This document shows, in pieces, positions 25,309-35,257 of a stretch of DNA of 64,000 bases; position 1 is the stretch's first letter, and every line of letters starts with the position of its first letter. The notes under the pieces were generated by a model. That model saw only the letters and a list, made by a program, of their open reading frames with translations. It did not search any database and was not told the origin of the DNA. The DNA lies in the NCBI GenBank assembly GCA_046155895.1, contig JBJXFB010000063.1, forward strand, positions 1 to 64,000. The letters run 5' to 3'. The translations under genes and the position numbers were made by a program. Source of the stretch: DASYPQ01 sp046155895 (GTDB taxonomy: Bacteria > Planctomycetota > UBA1135 > GCA-002686595).

Positions 25309-26906
25309 GCTCGAGGGGCTCGGCGTGGATCCTGGCCGTGGCCGGGCTCGCCGGGGCGTGCTCGATGACCCTCGAGCTGTCCGCCGTGCGGCTGGTCGCG
25401 CCCTGGTTCGGCACGAGCAGCGTGGTCTGGACGCACGTGATCGGCGTCGTCCTGCTCGCGCTCTCCGTCGGCTACTGGATGGGAGCTCGGCTCTCGCGAG
25501 GAGCGAATCCCGAACGGACTCTCGGGATCGCCCTGCTCCTCGCGGCGGGCGCGACCGCCTGGCTCCCGGCTCTCGCCCATCCCGTCGCATCCTGGTTCCG
25601 GCCTGCGGGGATCGCGCTGGACGAGGCGGCGGAGCTCCTGCAATGGGGGAGTCTCGCCGCGGCGCTCGTGCTGTTCCTGCCGCCGACCCTGCTGCTCGGA
25701 TGCGCGCCTCCGCTCGCTACGGAGATCCTGCAGCGACGGAGCGACCGTTCGGCCGGGGATTCAGGGGGACGCGTGCTCGCCCTGTCGACCCTGGGCAGCA
25801 TCGCCGGGACTTTCTCGACGACGTATCTGGTCCTGCCCGCACTGGGTCTGACGCGAACCTACCTCGGAGTCGGCGTCCTGCTCGCATTGACCGGGATTTG
25901 GTCGCTCGTGCAGGGCCGCGGTCCCACGAAAGGCGCGCTGGGCATCCTTCTCTTGCCCCTCCTGGTCGCCCTGCCCGTTTCGCGTTCCAGGAACCCTGCG
26001 GCGCCGGAAGGCTGGCGCGTCCTCGACCAGGCGGAATCCGCGTACCAGTCGATCCGGATCGTCGAGAGCCTCGAGCCTGACGCGCCCTTCCGGCGCCTGC
26101 AGGTGAACGAGGGCCTCGATTCCTTCCAGTCCGTCTGGCAGCCCGAGCCGGGTCTCCTACCGGACGGGTACTACTACAACCTGTTCGTCCTCCCCGTCTG
26201 GTGGTCGGAATCCGCGGGACCCTGGCGCGTTTTCGTCGCCGGTCTCGGCGCGGGAACGGCCTGGCGGGTGCTCGAAGGCGCGATGCCCGCGCAGGTCCGC
26301 CTCGTGGGGACTGGAGCCGAGATCGACCCCGAGGTCGTGGCCATGGGAAGGCGCTGGTTCGATCTGCCGGCGAGTGAGCCGGATCGCCGCGTCCTGGCAG
26401 GCTGGGACGCCCGGGCTGCGCTCGCCAGCCAAGTCGAGCCGTTCGAGGAGATCGTCCTGGACGCCTACGCGAATCAGATGGAGATTCCCGCCCATCTCTG
26501 CACGCTGGAGTTCTTCGAAGAGGTCGAATCCCATCTGGCTCCGGCGGGGTGGCTCGCCGTGAACATCGGGGGCTTCGGTCTCGCCGACCCCGTCGTGGAA
26601 TCCGTGGCGGGCACGGTCGCGAGCGCCTTCGGAACCCGTGTCCTGGCCGTCCGCGTTCCCTTCTCGCGAAACTGCATCCTCTTCGCTCGCAGGGGCGCCG
26701 AAGCGCCGACGCCGGGATCGGAGGCGTGGTTCGTCAGCGACGCGGGCCAGAGTGAACGACTGTCCGCGTTGTCCCTGGAGGGAACCTGGCGCTGGTTCGA
26801 GGCGGGCGGAATCGGGCCGATCCTGACCGACGACGAGAACCCGATCGACGCCTTGCAGTGGGAATCCATCCGCCGTGGAAGGGAGTCATGGATCTCCGGG
26901 CACTGA
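25305..26906 (+). CDS. membrane spermidine-synthase-like protein (fused MFS/spermidine synthase type)
   Basis: A 533-residue protein. The first ~230 residues hold five or six membrane helices starting ACSMTLELSAVRLVAPWFGTS and including GCAPPLATEILQRR, the hallmark of fused MFS/spermidine synthase proteins. The C-terminal half keeps the aminopropyltransferase-like Rossmann fold: FVAGLGAGTAWRV, GAEIDPEVVAMGRRWF, the loop LDAYANQMEIPAHLCTLEFFEEV (equivalent to DxYxxxxxPxHLxTxEF) and LTDDENPID. The proton-acceptor Asp of spermidine synthases appears to be present in LDAYAN. Polyamine synthesis or an unknown methyl or aminopropyl transfer at the membrane is possible. It is ATGA-coupled to the pseudo-hydrolase upstream. 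Confidence 0.8.
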   Translation: MSSRGSAWILAVAGLAGACSMTLELSAVRLVAPWFGTSSVVWTHVIGVVLLALSVGYWMGARLSRGANPERTLGIALLLAAGATAWLPALAHPVASWFRPAGIALDEAAELLQWGSLAAALVLFLPPTLLLGCAPPLATEILQRRSDRSAGDSGGRVLALSTLGSIAGTFSTTYLVLPALGLTRTYLGVGVLLALTGIWSLVQGRGPTKGALGILLLPLLVALPVSRSRNPAAPEGWRVLDQAESAYQSIRIVESLEPDAPFRRLQVNEGLDSFQSVWQPEPGLLPDGYYYNLFVLPVWWSESAGPWRVFVAGLGAGTAWRVLEGAMPAQVRLVGTGAEIDPEVVAMGRRWFDLPASEPDRRVLAGWDARAALASQVEPFEEIVLDAYANQMEIPAHLCTLEFFEEVESHLAPAGWLAVNIGGFGLADPVVESVAGTVASAFGTRVLAVRVPFSRNCILFARRGAEAPTPGSEAWFVSDAGQSERLSALSLEGTWRWFEAGGIGPILTDDENPIDALQWESIRRGRESWISGH

Positions 26907-27430
26907 AGCCGGGAGTCCTCCTCCTGGCGTGCGCGCTCTCGTTCCCGGTGCGGGCTCGAGGAGAGGAGCGGCCCCGGCGCTTCGAGCAGGCGCTCGCTGC
27001 GACGGACCAGGAGCCTGATGCAACGAGCCGGGCGCGCGCTCGCGTCGAGATCCTGTACAGCGCGGGGGATCTTCCCGGCGCGCTTCGCGAAGCCCTGGCC
27101 GGTCTCCGGCTAGCGCCGGGGGATCGCATCCTGCTTCGCAGGGCCCTCGAACTCGAGACGGCACTGCGCCTGCCCGAGTTGGCTCGAGCCCACAGCCAGG
27201 AACTCGAGCGAGCCGTGCGTCGGGATGTCCTCGACGACGAGGCACGACTGTGGTGGGAGCGCGAAGCCGCGGCGTTGTCGGAGGCGGCCCGGAAGCTCCA
27301 GGAACATCAGGCGAGGCTCGGCACCGCCATCACCCGTGCCCGGTGGGTCTGCGTGGTGTTCCTCGCTGGCGTCCTCGTCGCGAGCGCAGCGCTCGCCCGG
27401 TCCCGCCCTACGCCGGTCCATCGCGCTTGA
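26888..27430 (+). CDS. small exported helical protein with C-terminal membrane anchor
   Basis: A 180-residue protein starting at ATG 26888, 19 bp inside the spermidine-synthase-like gene. Residues 1-27 form a signal peptide (VLLLACALSFPVRA). The middle is Arg/Ala/Glu-rich and helical, TPR-like (LYSAGDLPGALREALAGLRLAP), and the end has one hydrophobic helix WVCVVFLAGVLVASAALA followed by SRPTPVHRA. The predicted topology is periplasmic domain plus one anchor. It closes the plus-strand run that begins at purM and is followed by a hairpin at 27435. I do not recognise it. Confidence 0.6.
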   Translation: MDLRALKPGVLLLACALSFPVRARGEERPRRFEQALAATDQEPDATSRARARVEILYSAGDLPGALREALAGLRLAPGDRILLRRALELETALRLPELARAHSQELERAVRRDVLDDEARLWWEREAAALSEAARKLQEHQARLGTAITRARWVCVVFLAGVLVASAALARSRPTPVHRA

Positions 27431-27434
27431 CGAC

Positions 27435-27469
27435 GCAGCCCGTCCCCGGGCGATCCGGAGACGGGCTGC
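27435..27469. terminator. inverted repeat between convergent genes, probable bidirectional terminator
   Basis: GCAGCCCGTC at 27435-27444 and its exact complement GACGGGCTGC at 27460-27469 form a perfect 10-bp stem with a 15-base loop. It lies between convergent genes ending at 27430 and 27508. No strong T-run follows on either strand, which is common in high-G+C genomes. Confidence 0.6.
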
Positions 27470-27507
27470 TGTGCTTGGATCCGCGCGAAGCGATCGGCGC
27501 TACGCGA

Positions 27508-29583
27508 TCAGAGTATGTCGAGGATCCCCGTGGCGTTGTCGCCGGTCAGGGTCGTCGTGTTCGCCCTGTAGTTGATGTTCGTGGAGATCTTCGAGTTCCA
27601 CGGCAAGGTTTCCTTGTCGGCGACGATGCCGAGCGCCACCGCGGCGAAGCCACGCGCCGAATCGGTGATGTCCTTGCGCTTCAGCATGTCCACGAGCGGG
27701 TCGATCGAGCGCGAGTCTCCGATGAATCCCAGCGCCGAGGCGATCGCGGCCTGCGACGAATAGCCCTTCGCCTCCTCGAGCATCTTGACCAGCTCGGGCA
27801 CCAGGTCCTTGTCGCCGAGCAGCCCGAGCCCGATCGCCGCCTGCTTCAGGAGGTCGGGCTTGTACTTGGACTCGCGCACGATGTCCTGGATGTCCTTGAT
27901 CGCGTCGCGGGCGTCGATGAGGCCGATGGAGACCGCGACGTTGCCCTTGGCTTCGTCACCGGGCGCATTCTTGAGCTTCTCGCGGAGAAGCTCCTTGGCT
28001 TCGGTGTCCTTGGCGATGCCGATCGCGATCGAGTACGCGCCCGTGTGGGAGGGGCTCGAGGAGTCCCGCAGGGTCGTGCGGAGCGCGTCCTTGGAGGTGC
28101 CCGAAGGGGTGAAACCGCTCTGGCTGTTGTCGAGGATCGAGCGCTCCATGACGCCGATCCCGAGGCCCGCCCACGGCCGGATGTGGTTCTTGCCCTTCGT
28201 GAGGAAGGTGAGCAGGTCGTCGCGGCACTCCTTCATTCCCTTGTCCGCTTCCTCGCCTTCACCGACGCGACCGCCGACCTGGCCCAGCGAGATCATCGCG
28301 AAGTTCCGGGACTGCTGGTCCCCGTCCTCGGCGATGCGCTTCAGGGCCGCGCGGATGTCGGAATCGACCTTGTCCTTGTCCGAGTCGCCGATCTGACCCA
28401 GGGCGAGCACGCAGCTCTGCTGGACCTCGTCGCGCTCCTTGGACTGGTTCGCGATTCCGGCGAGGAGCAGCTTCGCCACGCCCTCCTTCATTTCGGGAGG
28501 CGCCCCCTTGAGCAGGCGCGCGAGCGTCGTGGGGGCGTGGGCGCGGGTCAGGTAGTTGTTGTTGTCGTCCTTGAAGAACTTCTCGACGTACTTGATCTGC
28601 GTCTGCCGCGAGCTCGAGTAGTTCTGCTTGCTGTCCGGGCTCTCGCTCTTGTCGACGTCGACCGGCACGAGCCCGAGCGCAACGAGGGCAGCGACCTTGA
28701 CGTCGCGAGTCGAGGACTCGGGCTTCTCCAGGATGTCGATCAGGATTCCGGCGATGTCCTGGCGGACCTGATTGCTGGCCGTGCGGAAGCCGATCAGGCC
28801 GAGGCCATAGCACGCGAACGCGCGCGACCGGAAGTTGACTTCCTTGTTGCCCACGAGCTTGCGGCCATCGGGCTTGTCCAGCGCGAGATCGGAGAGGACC
28901 TTCACCGAAGCGTCGTTCGCCAGGATGCCGAGCGCGGTGGACGCGGTCTCCGCGATCTCCTGGTTCGAATCCGAGAGGAACTTCGAGATCAGCGGTTCGA
29001 ACTCGGAGGCGCCCCCCTCGGTCTTGACGTCGCCGATCTTGGCCAGGGCGATGAGCGCGCCCGTGACGATGTCGTTGCTCCGCTCCGACTCCAGGGCCGC
29101 CTTGAGCGCGGGAACGATCTTGCCCCGGATCGCCTCTTCGGAAGGCTTCAGCTGGTTGCGCGCCTGGTTCTTGCTGCCCTGGCTGCCCAGGAAGAAGTCG
29201 TCGCTGCCCGTGATGATCCCGGTGTAGATCGCCGCCTTCAGGTTCAGGTACTGGTCCTTGTTGAATCCCCACCAGAAGTCCCAGGTCGTGAGGTCAGGCC
29301 CGGTGTTTCCGCCCGTCGAGGGCGCGGCCGGGCGGCCGGACGGGCCGCTGGTCGGGACTCCGGCTCCCCCCGGAGAAGGCGTGCTCGGACCGGCCGGTCC
29401 ACCGGTGCTGGGTCCGGATGCTCCGGGTCCGGTGGGACTCGCTCCACCGCCGCCTCCACCGCCGCCACCGGCGGGCACCGTGTCGCCCGGACCCCGATAG
29501 GTGCCCCCGTGAGCCGAGGTGGTGCTTTGAAGGCCGAGCGTTCCTGCCGCGGCGAGAGTGCCCAGGAGGATGAGTTTCTTCAT
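27508..29583 (-). CDS. secreted HEAT-repeat protein with Gly/Pro/Ser-rich linker
   Basis: A 691-residue exported protein. ATG 29583 gives a clean signal peptide, MKKLILLGTLAAAGTLGL then TTSAHGG. Residues ~35-90 are a low-complexity linker made of Gly, Pro and Ser, encoded by CCACCGCC-type repeats at 29443-29470. A WDFWWGFNKDQYLNLKAAI segment follows, and residues ~130-680 are HEAT-type helical repeats such as ALGILANDASVKVLSDLAL and IASALGFIGDSRSIDPLVDML. The C-terminus NYRANTTTLTGDNATGILDIL is polar. Lysine and aspartate are more frequent than in its neighbours. No enzyme motif is visible. It is monocistronic, with the hairpin at 27435 downstream and a large upstream region. Confidence 0.75.
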   Translation of the reverse strand: MKKLILLGTLAAAGTLGLQSTTSAHGGTYRGPGDTVPAGGGGGGGGGASPTGPGASGPSTGGPAGPSTPSPGGAGVPTSGPSGRPAAPSTGGNTGPDLTTWDFWWGFNKDQYLNLKAAIYTGIITGSDDFFLGSQGSKNQARNQLKPSEEAIRGKIVPALKAALESERSNDIVTGALIALAKIGDVKTEGGASEFEPLISKFLSDSNQEIAETASTALGILANDASVKVLSDLALDKPDGRKLVGNKEVNFRSRAFACYGLGLIGFRTASNQVRQDIAGILIDILEKPESSTRDVKVAALVALGLVPVDVDKSESPDSKQNYSSSRQTQIKYVEKFFKDDNNNYLTRAHAPTTLARLLKGAPPEMKEGVAKLLLAGIANQSKERDEVQQSCVLALGQIGDSDKDKVDSDIRAALKRIAEDGDQQSRNFAMISLGQVGGRVGEGEEADKGMKECRDDLLTFLTKGKNHIRPWAGLGIGVMERSILDNSQSGFTPSGTSKDALRTTLRDSSSPSHTGAYSIAIGIAKDTEAKELLREKLKNAPGDEAKGNVAVSIGLIDARDAIKDIQDIVRESKYKPDLLKQAAIGLGLLGDKDLVPELVKMLEEAKGYSSQAAIASALGFIGDSRSIDPLVDMLKRKDITDSARGFAAVALGIVADKETLPWNSKISTNINYRANTTTLTGDNATGILDIL

Positions 29584-29653
29584 GGCTGGTGAGTGCGCGA
29601 GGTTGGGTGGAAAGAAGACGAGCGCGGTGGTCTGTTCACGACCCGCGCGATCC

Positions 29654-29681
29654 GGTGTAGGCCGCGTCGGCAGTTTAGCAA
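29654..29681 (-). promoter_or_regulatory. possible promoter of the HEAT-repeat gene
   Basis: Read on the minus strand, TTGCTA (29676-29681) and TACACC (29654-29659) are 16 bases apart, about 70 bases before the ATG. The -35 is a four- to five-base match to consensus and the -10 is weak. Confidence 0.25.
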
Positions 29682-29804
29682 TGCGCGTGCCGGGAGGTGC
29701 AGGTCTGGATGTGGGTTGCCTGTCTGGGCTTGCAGCGGCACAGAAGGGCATCGGGGGCGTTCGGTCGGAGAGTCAGACCTAGGCTCGCGTTTCGGAGACG
29801 TAAC

Positions 29805-29814
29805 GAACTACTTC
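29805..29814 (+). repeat. left 10-bp direct repeat GAACTACTTC
   Basis: Identical, in the same orientation, to 29969-29978. The pair brackets the inverted-repeat element exactly, as a target-site duplication would. Confidence 0.6.
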
Positions 29815-29968
29815 GAACTGACTGGGTTCCGTGTGGTGGGCCGCAACTTTACTCCGGTGGAGCTCGGAACTTGGAGAGAGATGCGCTCTGGCGAGGTTCT
29901 CCAGCGTCGCAACCCACCTCGTAGCCTAGGGCTAAGTTCGTGACGCAACACGGAACCCAGTCAGTTTG
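29815..29968. mobile_element. MITE-like element, 154 bp, with 19-bp terminal inverted repeats
   Basis: AACTGACTGGGTTCCGTGT at 29816-29834 is repeated as its exact reverse complement at 29948-29966. The complementarity continues imperfectly inward (CCGCAACTTTAC near 29841 against the reversed GCTAAGTTCGTG near 29931), so the element could fold into a long hairpin. It is bracketed by 10-bp direct repeats at 29805-29814 and 29969-29978. By hand count its G+C is about 59%, lower than its surroundings. It has no coding capacity. This is the signature of a non-autonomous transposon remnant (MITE); the IS family cannot be named. An alternative is a large regulatory palindrome, but direct repeats at both edges favour insertion. 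Confidence 0.6.
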
Positions 29969-29978
29969 GAACTACTTC
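29969..29978 (+). repeat. right 10-bp direct repeat GAACTACTTC
   Basis: Same sequence and orientation as 29805-29814, immediately outside the right end of the inverted-repeat element. Confidence 0.6.
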
Positions 29979-30035
29979 ATCATCCGGCTTCACCCAGGCC
30001 GTTGACCGCCGAAGGGGCGACCTCAGACTGGCCGC

Positions 30036-31247
30036 GTGGCCCCCGCCCTCGAACCGCCTGACAACCGGATGACGACGGTCTTGCGGCAGGTCGGCCAGGA
30101 GCTCGACGTCCTGGGAACCGCATCGGACGACCCCTCCGCGCTGCCTCGGGCGATCGCGGCCGCGCTCGGCGCGGAGTGGATCGCCTTTCGGGAAGGGGGA
30201 GGGGAGTGGTCCGGCCTTTCGCGCGCAGATCGGGGCGGGGTCTTCCATGCCGCGGAGGCCTTCCGGCGGATCGACCTCGGCCTCCTCTCTCGTCTCCCAC
30301 GCGATCGAGTGGTCCGCTTGGCCGGTCCCTCGCTCGGACGAAGCCCGCGCTACGTGGATGCTGGGTTGTGCGAGGTGCTCGTCTACATCGAGTCGGCGGG
30401 AGCCGGTCTCGGACACGTCGTGGTGATCGCGCTCGGACGCTCACTCGCGGTCGATCGAGGAGAGATCGAAGCCGTTCTCCGCGCTTGGATCGGACTGGCG
30501 GCCCTGCGAACCAGGATGGGCCGCGTGGAGGAACATCGACAGCAGAGGGAGATGGAAGCCCGAGCAGCCTGCGCCCTGCACGATCTCCGGCACGAGCTGA
30601 CCGTCGCTGGCCTCGAGCTGGATCTCGCCTCCACCGAGTCCGCCCCCGTTCCGGGCGCGGGGAGCGATCGGATCCGTGCCGCGCTCGCCCGCGCGCGGGC
30701 GCTGTGCGAGGACGCGCTCGAGCTCCCTTCGCCGGAACACCCTCCTGCCCTTCGGATCGAGGAGCTGCTCGGTACCGAAGGCCGCGCGGCGCACTCCGTT
30801 TCGGGTCGGGGCGATTCGATCCGGATCGAGGTTCGCTGCGAGACCGGTCTCGAGTTCCCGGTCGATCGCGGGATGCTGTCCAGGATCGTGCGCAACCTCG
30901 TGCTCAACGCGATCGAGAATTCTCCAGAGGGCGAACGCGTGGTGATCGAAGCGGAGAGAGGTCCGCAGGACCAGCTCCGTCTGCGCGTGATCGACCAGGG
31001 CCGCGGCATGTCCGCGGTGGACCGTTCCGAGCTCTCCAGGTTCGGCCGCAGCGGGCGGGGCGGCCTGGGGATCGGCTCGGCGAGCGTCGCGACCTGCGCC
31101 CGCTCGATCGGTGCCAGCGTGAACGTCGACTCGCACCTGGGGGCCGGGACCCGGGTCGAGTTGTCCGTTCCAGCGGCGCGAGGAAGCGCGCGGCCTAGCC
31201 CTTCGGCTCCGCGGAACCCACCGAGGCACGCAGGAACTCCCGGTTGA
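30036..31247 (+). CDS. soluble sensor histidine kinase
   Basis: A 403-residue cytoplasmic protein with no membrane helix. Residues ~12-160 look like a GAF-type sensor domain. The phosphoacceptor region is CALHDLRHELTVAGLELDL (H182 or H186), followed by an HATPase domain with LVLNAIENSPEG (N box), VIDQGRGM (G1) and GRGGLGIGSASVATCARSIG (G2), then SHLGAGTRVELSVP. The start may be GTG 30036 or ATG 30069; neither has a strong ribosome-binding site. No response regulator is adjacent, so it is an orphan kinase. Its last 53 bp overlap the end of sdhB on the other strand, and the final ~25 residues are Pro/Arg-rich and may be dispensable. Confidence 0.8.
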   Translation: MAPALEPPDNRMTTVLRQVGQELDVLGTASDDPSALPRAIAAALGAEWIAFREGGGEWSGLSRADRGGVFHAAEAFRRIDLGLLSRLPRDRVVRLAGPSLGRSPRYVDAGLCEVLVYIESAGAGLGHVVVIALGRSLAVDRGEIEAVLRAWIGLAALRTRMGRVEEHRQQREMEARAACALHDLRHELTVAGLELDLASTESAPVPGAGSDRIRAALARARALCEDALELPSPEHPPALRIEELLGTEGRAAHSVSGRGDSIRIEVRCETGLEFPVDRGMLSRIVRNLVLNAIENSPEGERVVIEAERGPQDQLRLRVIDQGRGMSAVDRSELSRFGRSGRGGLGIGSASVATCARSIGASVNVDSHLGAGTRVELSVPAARGSARPSPSAPRNPPRHAGTPG

Positions 31248-31985
31248 GCCGGGCGATGTTCGCGACCGAGATCCCCTTCGGGCACGCCGCCTCGCACTCG
31301 AAGTGGTTCGAGCAGTTGCCGAATCCTTCGCTGTCCATCTGCTCGACCATCGCGATGGCGCGAGTCTGACGCTCGGGAGCTCCCTGGGGGAGCAAGGCGA
31401 GCTGGGACACCTTGGCCGCGACGAAGAGCATCGCGGCCGCGTTCGGGCAGGCTGCGACGCAGGCACCGCAGCCGATGCAGGCCGCCGCGTCCATGGCTTT
31501 CTCGGCGTCCGAGCGGGGAACAGGCAGGGAGTGGGCGTCGGGCGCGGAGCCGGTGTTCACGGAAACGAACCCGCCCGCGGCGAGGATCCGATCGAAGGCG
31601 CTGCGGTCGACCACGAGGTCCTTCACCACGGGGAAGGCATTGGCCCGGAACGGCTCGACGGTGATCACGTCTCCGTCGCGGAACCGGCGCATGTGCAGCT
31701 GGCAGGCGGTCGTCTCGCGCTCCGGACCATGGGCCTGACCGTTGATCACGAGGCTGCAGGAGCCGCAGATGCCTTCGCGGCAGTCGTGATCGAAGGCGAC
31801 CGGTTCCCGGCCGCTTCCGAGGAGCTGCTCGTTCAGCATGTCGAGCATCTCGAGGAACGACATGTCCGGCGAAACCGTCTTCAGCGCGTAGGTCTCCAGG
31901 GCGCCGGGCGCCGACGCCCGCTTCTGACGCCAGACGCGGAGGGTGATGCGCATGGCGCCGCGATCCTCGGTTCCGTGGGCGGTGC

Positions 31986-31989
<4 letters not shown>
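31195..31989 (-). CDS. sdhB: succinate dehydrogenase / fumarate reductase iron-sulfur subunit
   Basis: A 264-residue SdhB that passes electrons from the flavoprotein to quinone. All three cluster motifs are seen: CREGICGSC with a downstream Cys in TTACQLH for [2Fe-2S]; CIGCGACVAACP for [4Fe-4S]; and CSNHFECEAACPKGI for the third cluster. The last has the His-containing spacing seen in the Bacteroides/Bacillus type. The ATG at 31989 overlaps the sdhA stop as ATGA. It is the last gene of sdhCAB and its 3' end overlaps the convergent histidine kinase gene by 53 bp. Confidence 0.95.
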
Positions 31990-33937
<1,948 letters not shown>

Positions 33938-33941
<4 letters not shown>

Positions 33942-34603
33942 GATCCTGCTCCGGCGACGAGGAACACGATGGGGAACGCGGCGAAGCCCAGTCCCAGCAG
34001 GATCGCCAGCGCGATGCCGACCTTTTCCAGCGCCGGGTTCAGGTGGGGGTGATTGGCACCCAGGGACTGGAAGGCGCTCCGGAACGCGTGCCGGAGATGG
34101 AGGGCGAGGGCCGCCACCCCGGCCAGGTAGATGGCCGCACCGACCGGCGTGGCGAGCCGCTCCTTCACGAAAGCCGCCAGGCTCGAAGGCGGCGGATCGT
34201 CGAGGAGCTTCCCGATCCGGAAGTCGTACAGGTGGATCAGGAGGAACACCAGGACGAGAAGGCCCGTGATCAGCATCGAGCCGGAGGCGATGGTCCGGCG
34301 TCCGAGGTCGGCCCGAACCGCGTATCCCTGCGAACGCGCGTCGCGGTTCTGGAAGCTGACCCGCAAGGCCATGGCGATGTGCACGACGAACAGGAGTCCG
34401 AGGGCGAGCTCCGCGAGCGGCAGCAGTGGATTGGATTCGAGCAAGTGCGCATACGAATCGAAGGCTGCGCCGTCCTTGTCCGAGAAGATCAGCAGGTTGC
34501 CGGCGAGGTGCGCGATCAGGAACCCCACCAGCAGGAGCCCCGACACCGCCATGACGTACTTCTTGCCGACGGACGACGACAAGCATCTCCGGATCCAGGT
34601 CAT
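33938..34603 (-). CDS. sdhC: succinate dehydrogenase cytochrome b subunit
   Basis: A 221-residue membrane anchor with five predicted hydrophobic helices, e.g. VMAVSGLLLVGFLIAHLAGN, LALGLLFVVHIAMAL, LITGLLVLVFLLIHLYDF and VGIALAILLGLGFAAFPIV. Histidines in HLAGN, VVHIAMA, IHLYDF and LHLRHAF are candidate haem b ligands. It is the single-polypeptide diheme type (cytochrome b558-like), so no separate sdhD is expected and none is present. It is first in the sdhCAB operon; the upstream 30-bp gap to the MaoC-like gene is short, so a shared transcript is possible. Confidence 0.92.
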
Positions 34604-34633
34604 CGCTTGGGGAGCCGCCGCAAGAATCCTAGA

Positions 34634-35179
34634 TCATCCATTCGCGGATTCGCGCGTCAACTCCCGACGCCGATCGGCCTTCCGGAGCATCAGCGTGGTC
34701 CACGATCCCTGGATCACGATCTCCTGGCGCTGATTGAGCACGCGCGCGTCGAATCGAATCCATCCGCGGCGGACGGAGGGTGCGGGATCCTTGGCGGCGA
34801 CGGTGAGCTCGAGGCGCACCTCGTCACCGGGGATCACCGGACTCTGGAACTCGATCACCATGTCGGTCAGTGCGGCGATCGTGCCGTTGAAGATCCCCAG
34901 CTGCCAGGCGAGACCGCTGGCGACCGATTGGACGAGGAGCCCGTGGGCGATCCGGCTGCGGAAGACCGACCGGGCGGCGAACTCTGCATCCGTGTGGAGC
35001 GGGTTGAAGTCGCCCGAGAGTTCCGCGAAGGCGTCGATGTCCGGCTGATCGATCCTTCGGGTGGGGCTTTGGAACGAGCGCCCGAGGTCGAACTGGTCGA
35101 ACAGCAGACCGGGCGCGGGCGAGGAGTCGCCATGTCGGGCTGCCGGCATCGCGGCGCAGGGTAGCGCGTGGCCAGCCAT
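34634..35179 (-). CDS. MaoC-like hot-dog dehydratase
   Basis: A protein of ~181 residues (171 if ATG 35149 is used) of the MaoC/(R)-specific enoyl-CoA hydratase family. The catalytic Asp-His signature is DFNPLHTDAEFAARSVF followed by RIAHGLLVQSV. The hot-dog fold continues with MVIEFQSPVIPGDEVRLELTV. Such enzymes hydrate trans-2-enoyl-CoA or act in lipid remodelling. The start is uncertain: ATG 35179 gives a short extra N-terminus, and ATG 35149 fits if the TATATA box at 35182 is a -10. Neither has a ribosome-binding site. It lies upstream of sdhC and reads in the same direction. Confidence 0.85.
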   Translation of the reverse strand: MAGHALPCAAMPAARHGDSSPAPGLLFDQFDLGRSFQSPTRRIDQPDIDAFAELSGDFNPLHTDAEFAARSVFRSRIAHGLLVQSVASGLAWQLGIFNGTIAALTDMVIEFQSPVIPGDEVRLELTVAAKDPAPSVRRGWIRFDARVLNQRQEIVIQGSWTTLMLRKADRRRELTRESANG

Positions 35180-35215
35180 CGTATATAGCCACATAACGTA
35201 CATTATCAGACATAC
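35180..35215 (-). promoter_or_regulatory. A/T-rich probable promoter of the MaoC-like gene
   Basis: The patch contains GATAAT (35202-35207, minus strand) and TATATA (35182-35187), both -10-like, in DNA otherwise very rich in G+C. No clear -35 is seen. Confidence 0.35.
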
Positions 35216-35257
35216 CGGCCTACGTGCGGCGCGCTCTGTTCCGACGTGGGGAGGCAT

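Larger units (their letters stand above)
29584..30035. other. 452-bp divergent intergenic region
   Basis: This gap separates the minus-strand HEAT gene (start 29583) from the plus-strand histidine kinase (start 30036). It holds a possible promoter for the HEAT gene near 29654-29681 and the inverted-repeat element at 29815-29968. Short open frames exist, but none has a ribosome-binding site or recognisable protein. Confidence 0.7.

Noticed and set aside
21292..25590. Long minus-strand open frame continuing upstream of dxr
   Set aside because: It runs antisense to the Nudix gene, purM and the following genes, which have clear motifs. Only the part from 21291 down codes for DXR.
29443..29470. 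CCACCGCC-type tandem repeat as a microsatellite
   Set aside because: It is in frame and encodes the Gly-rich linker of the HEAT protein, so it is explained by the coding sequence.
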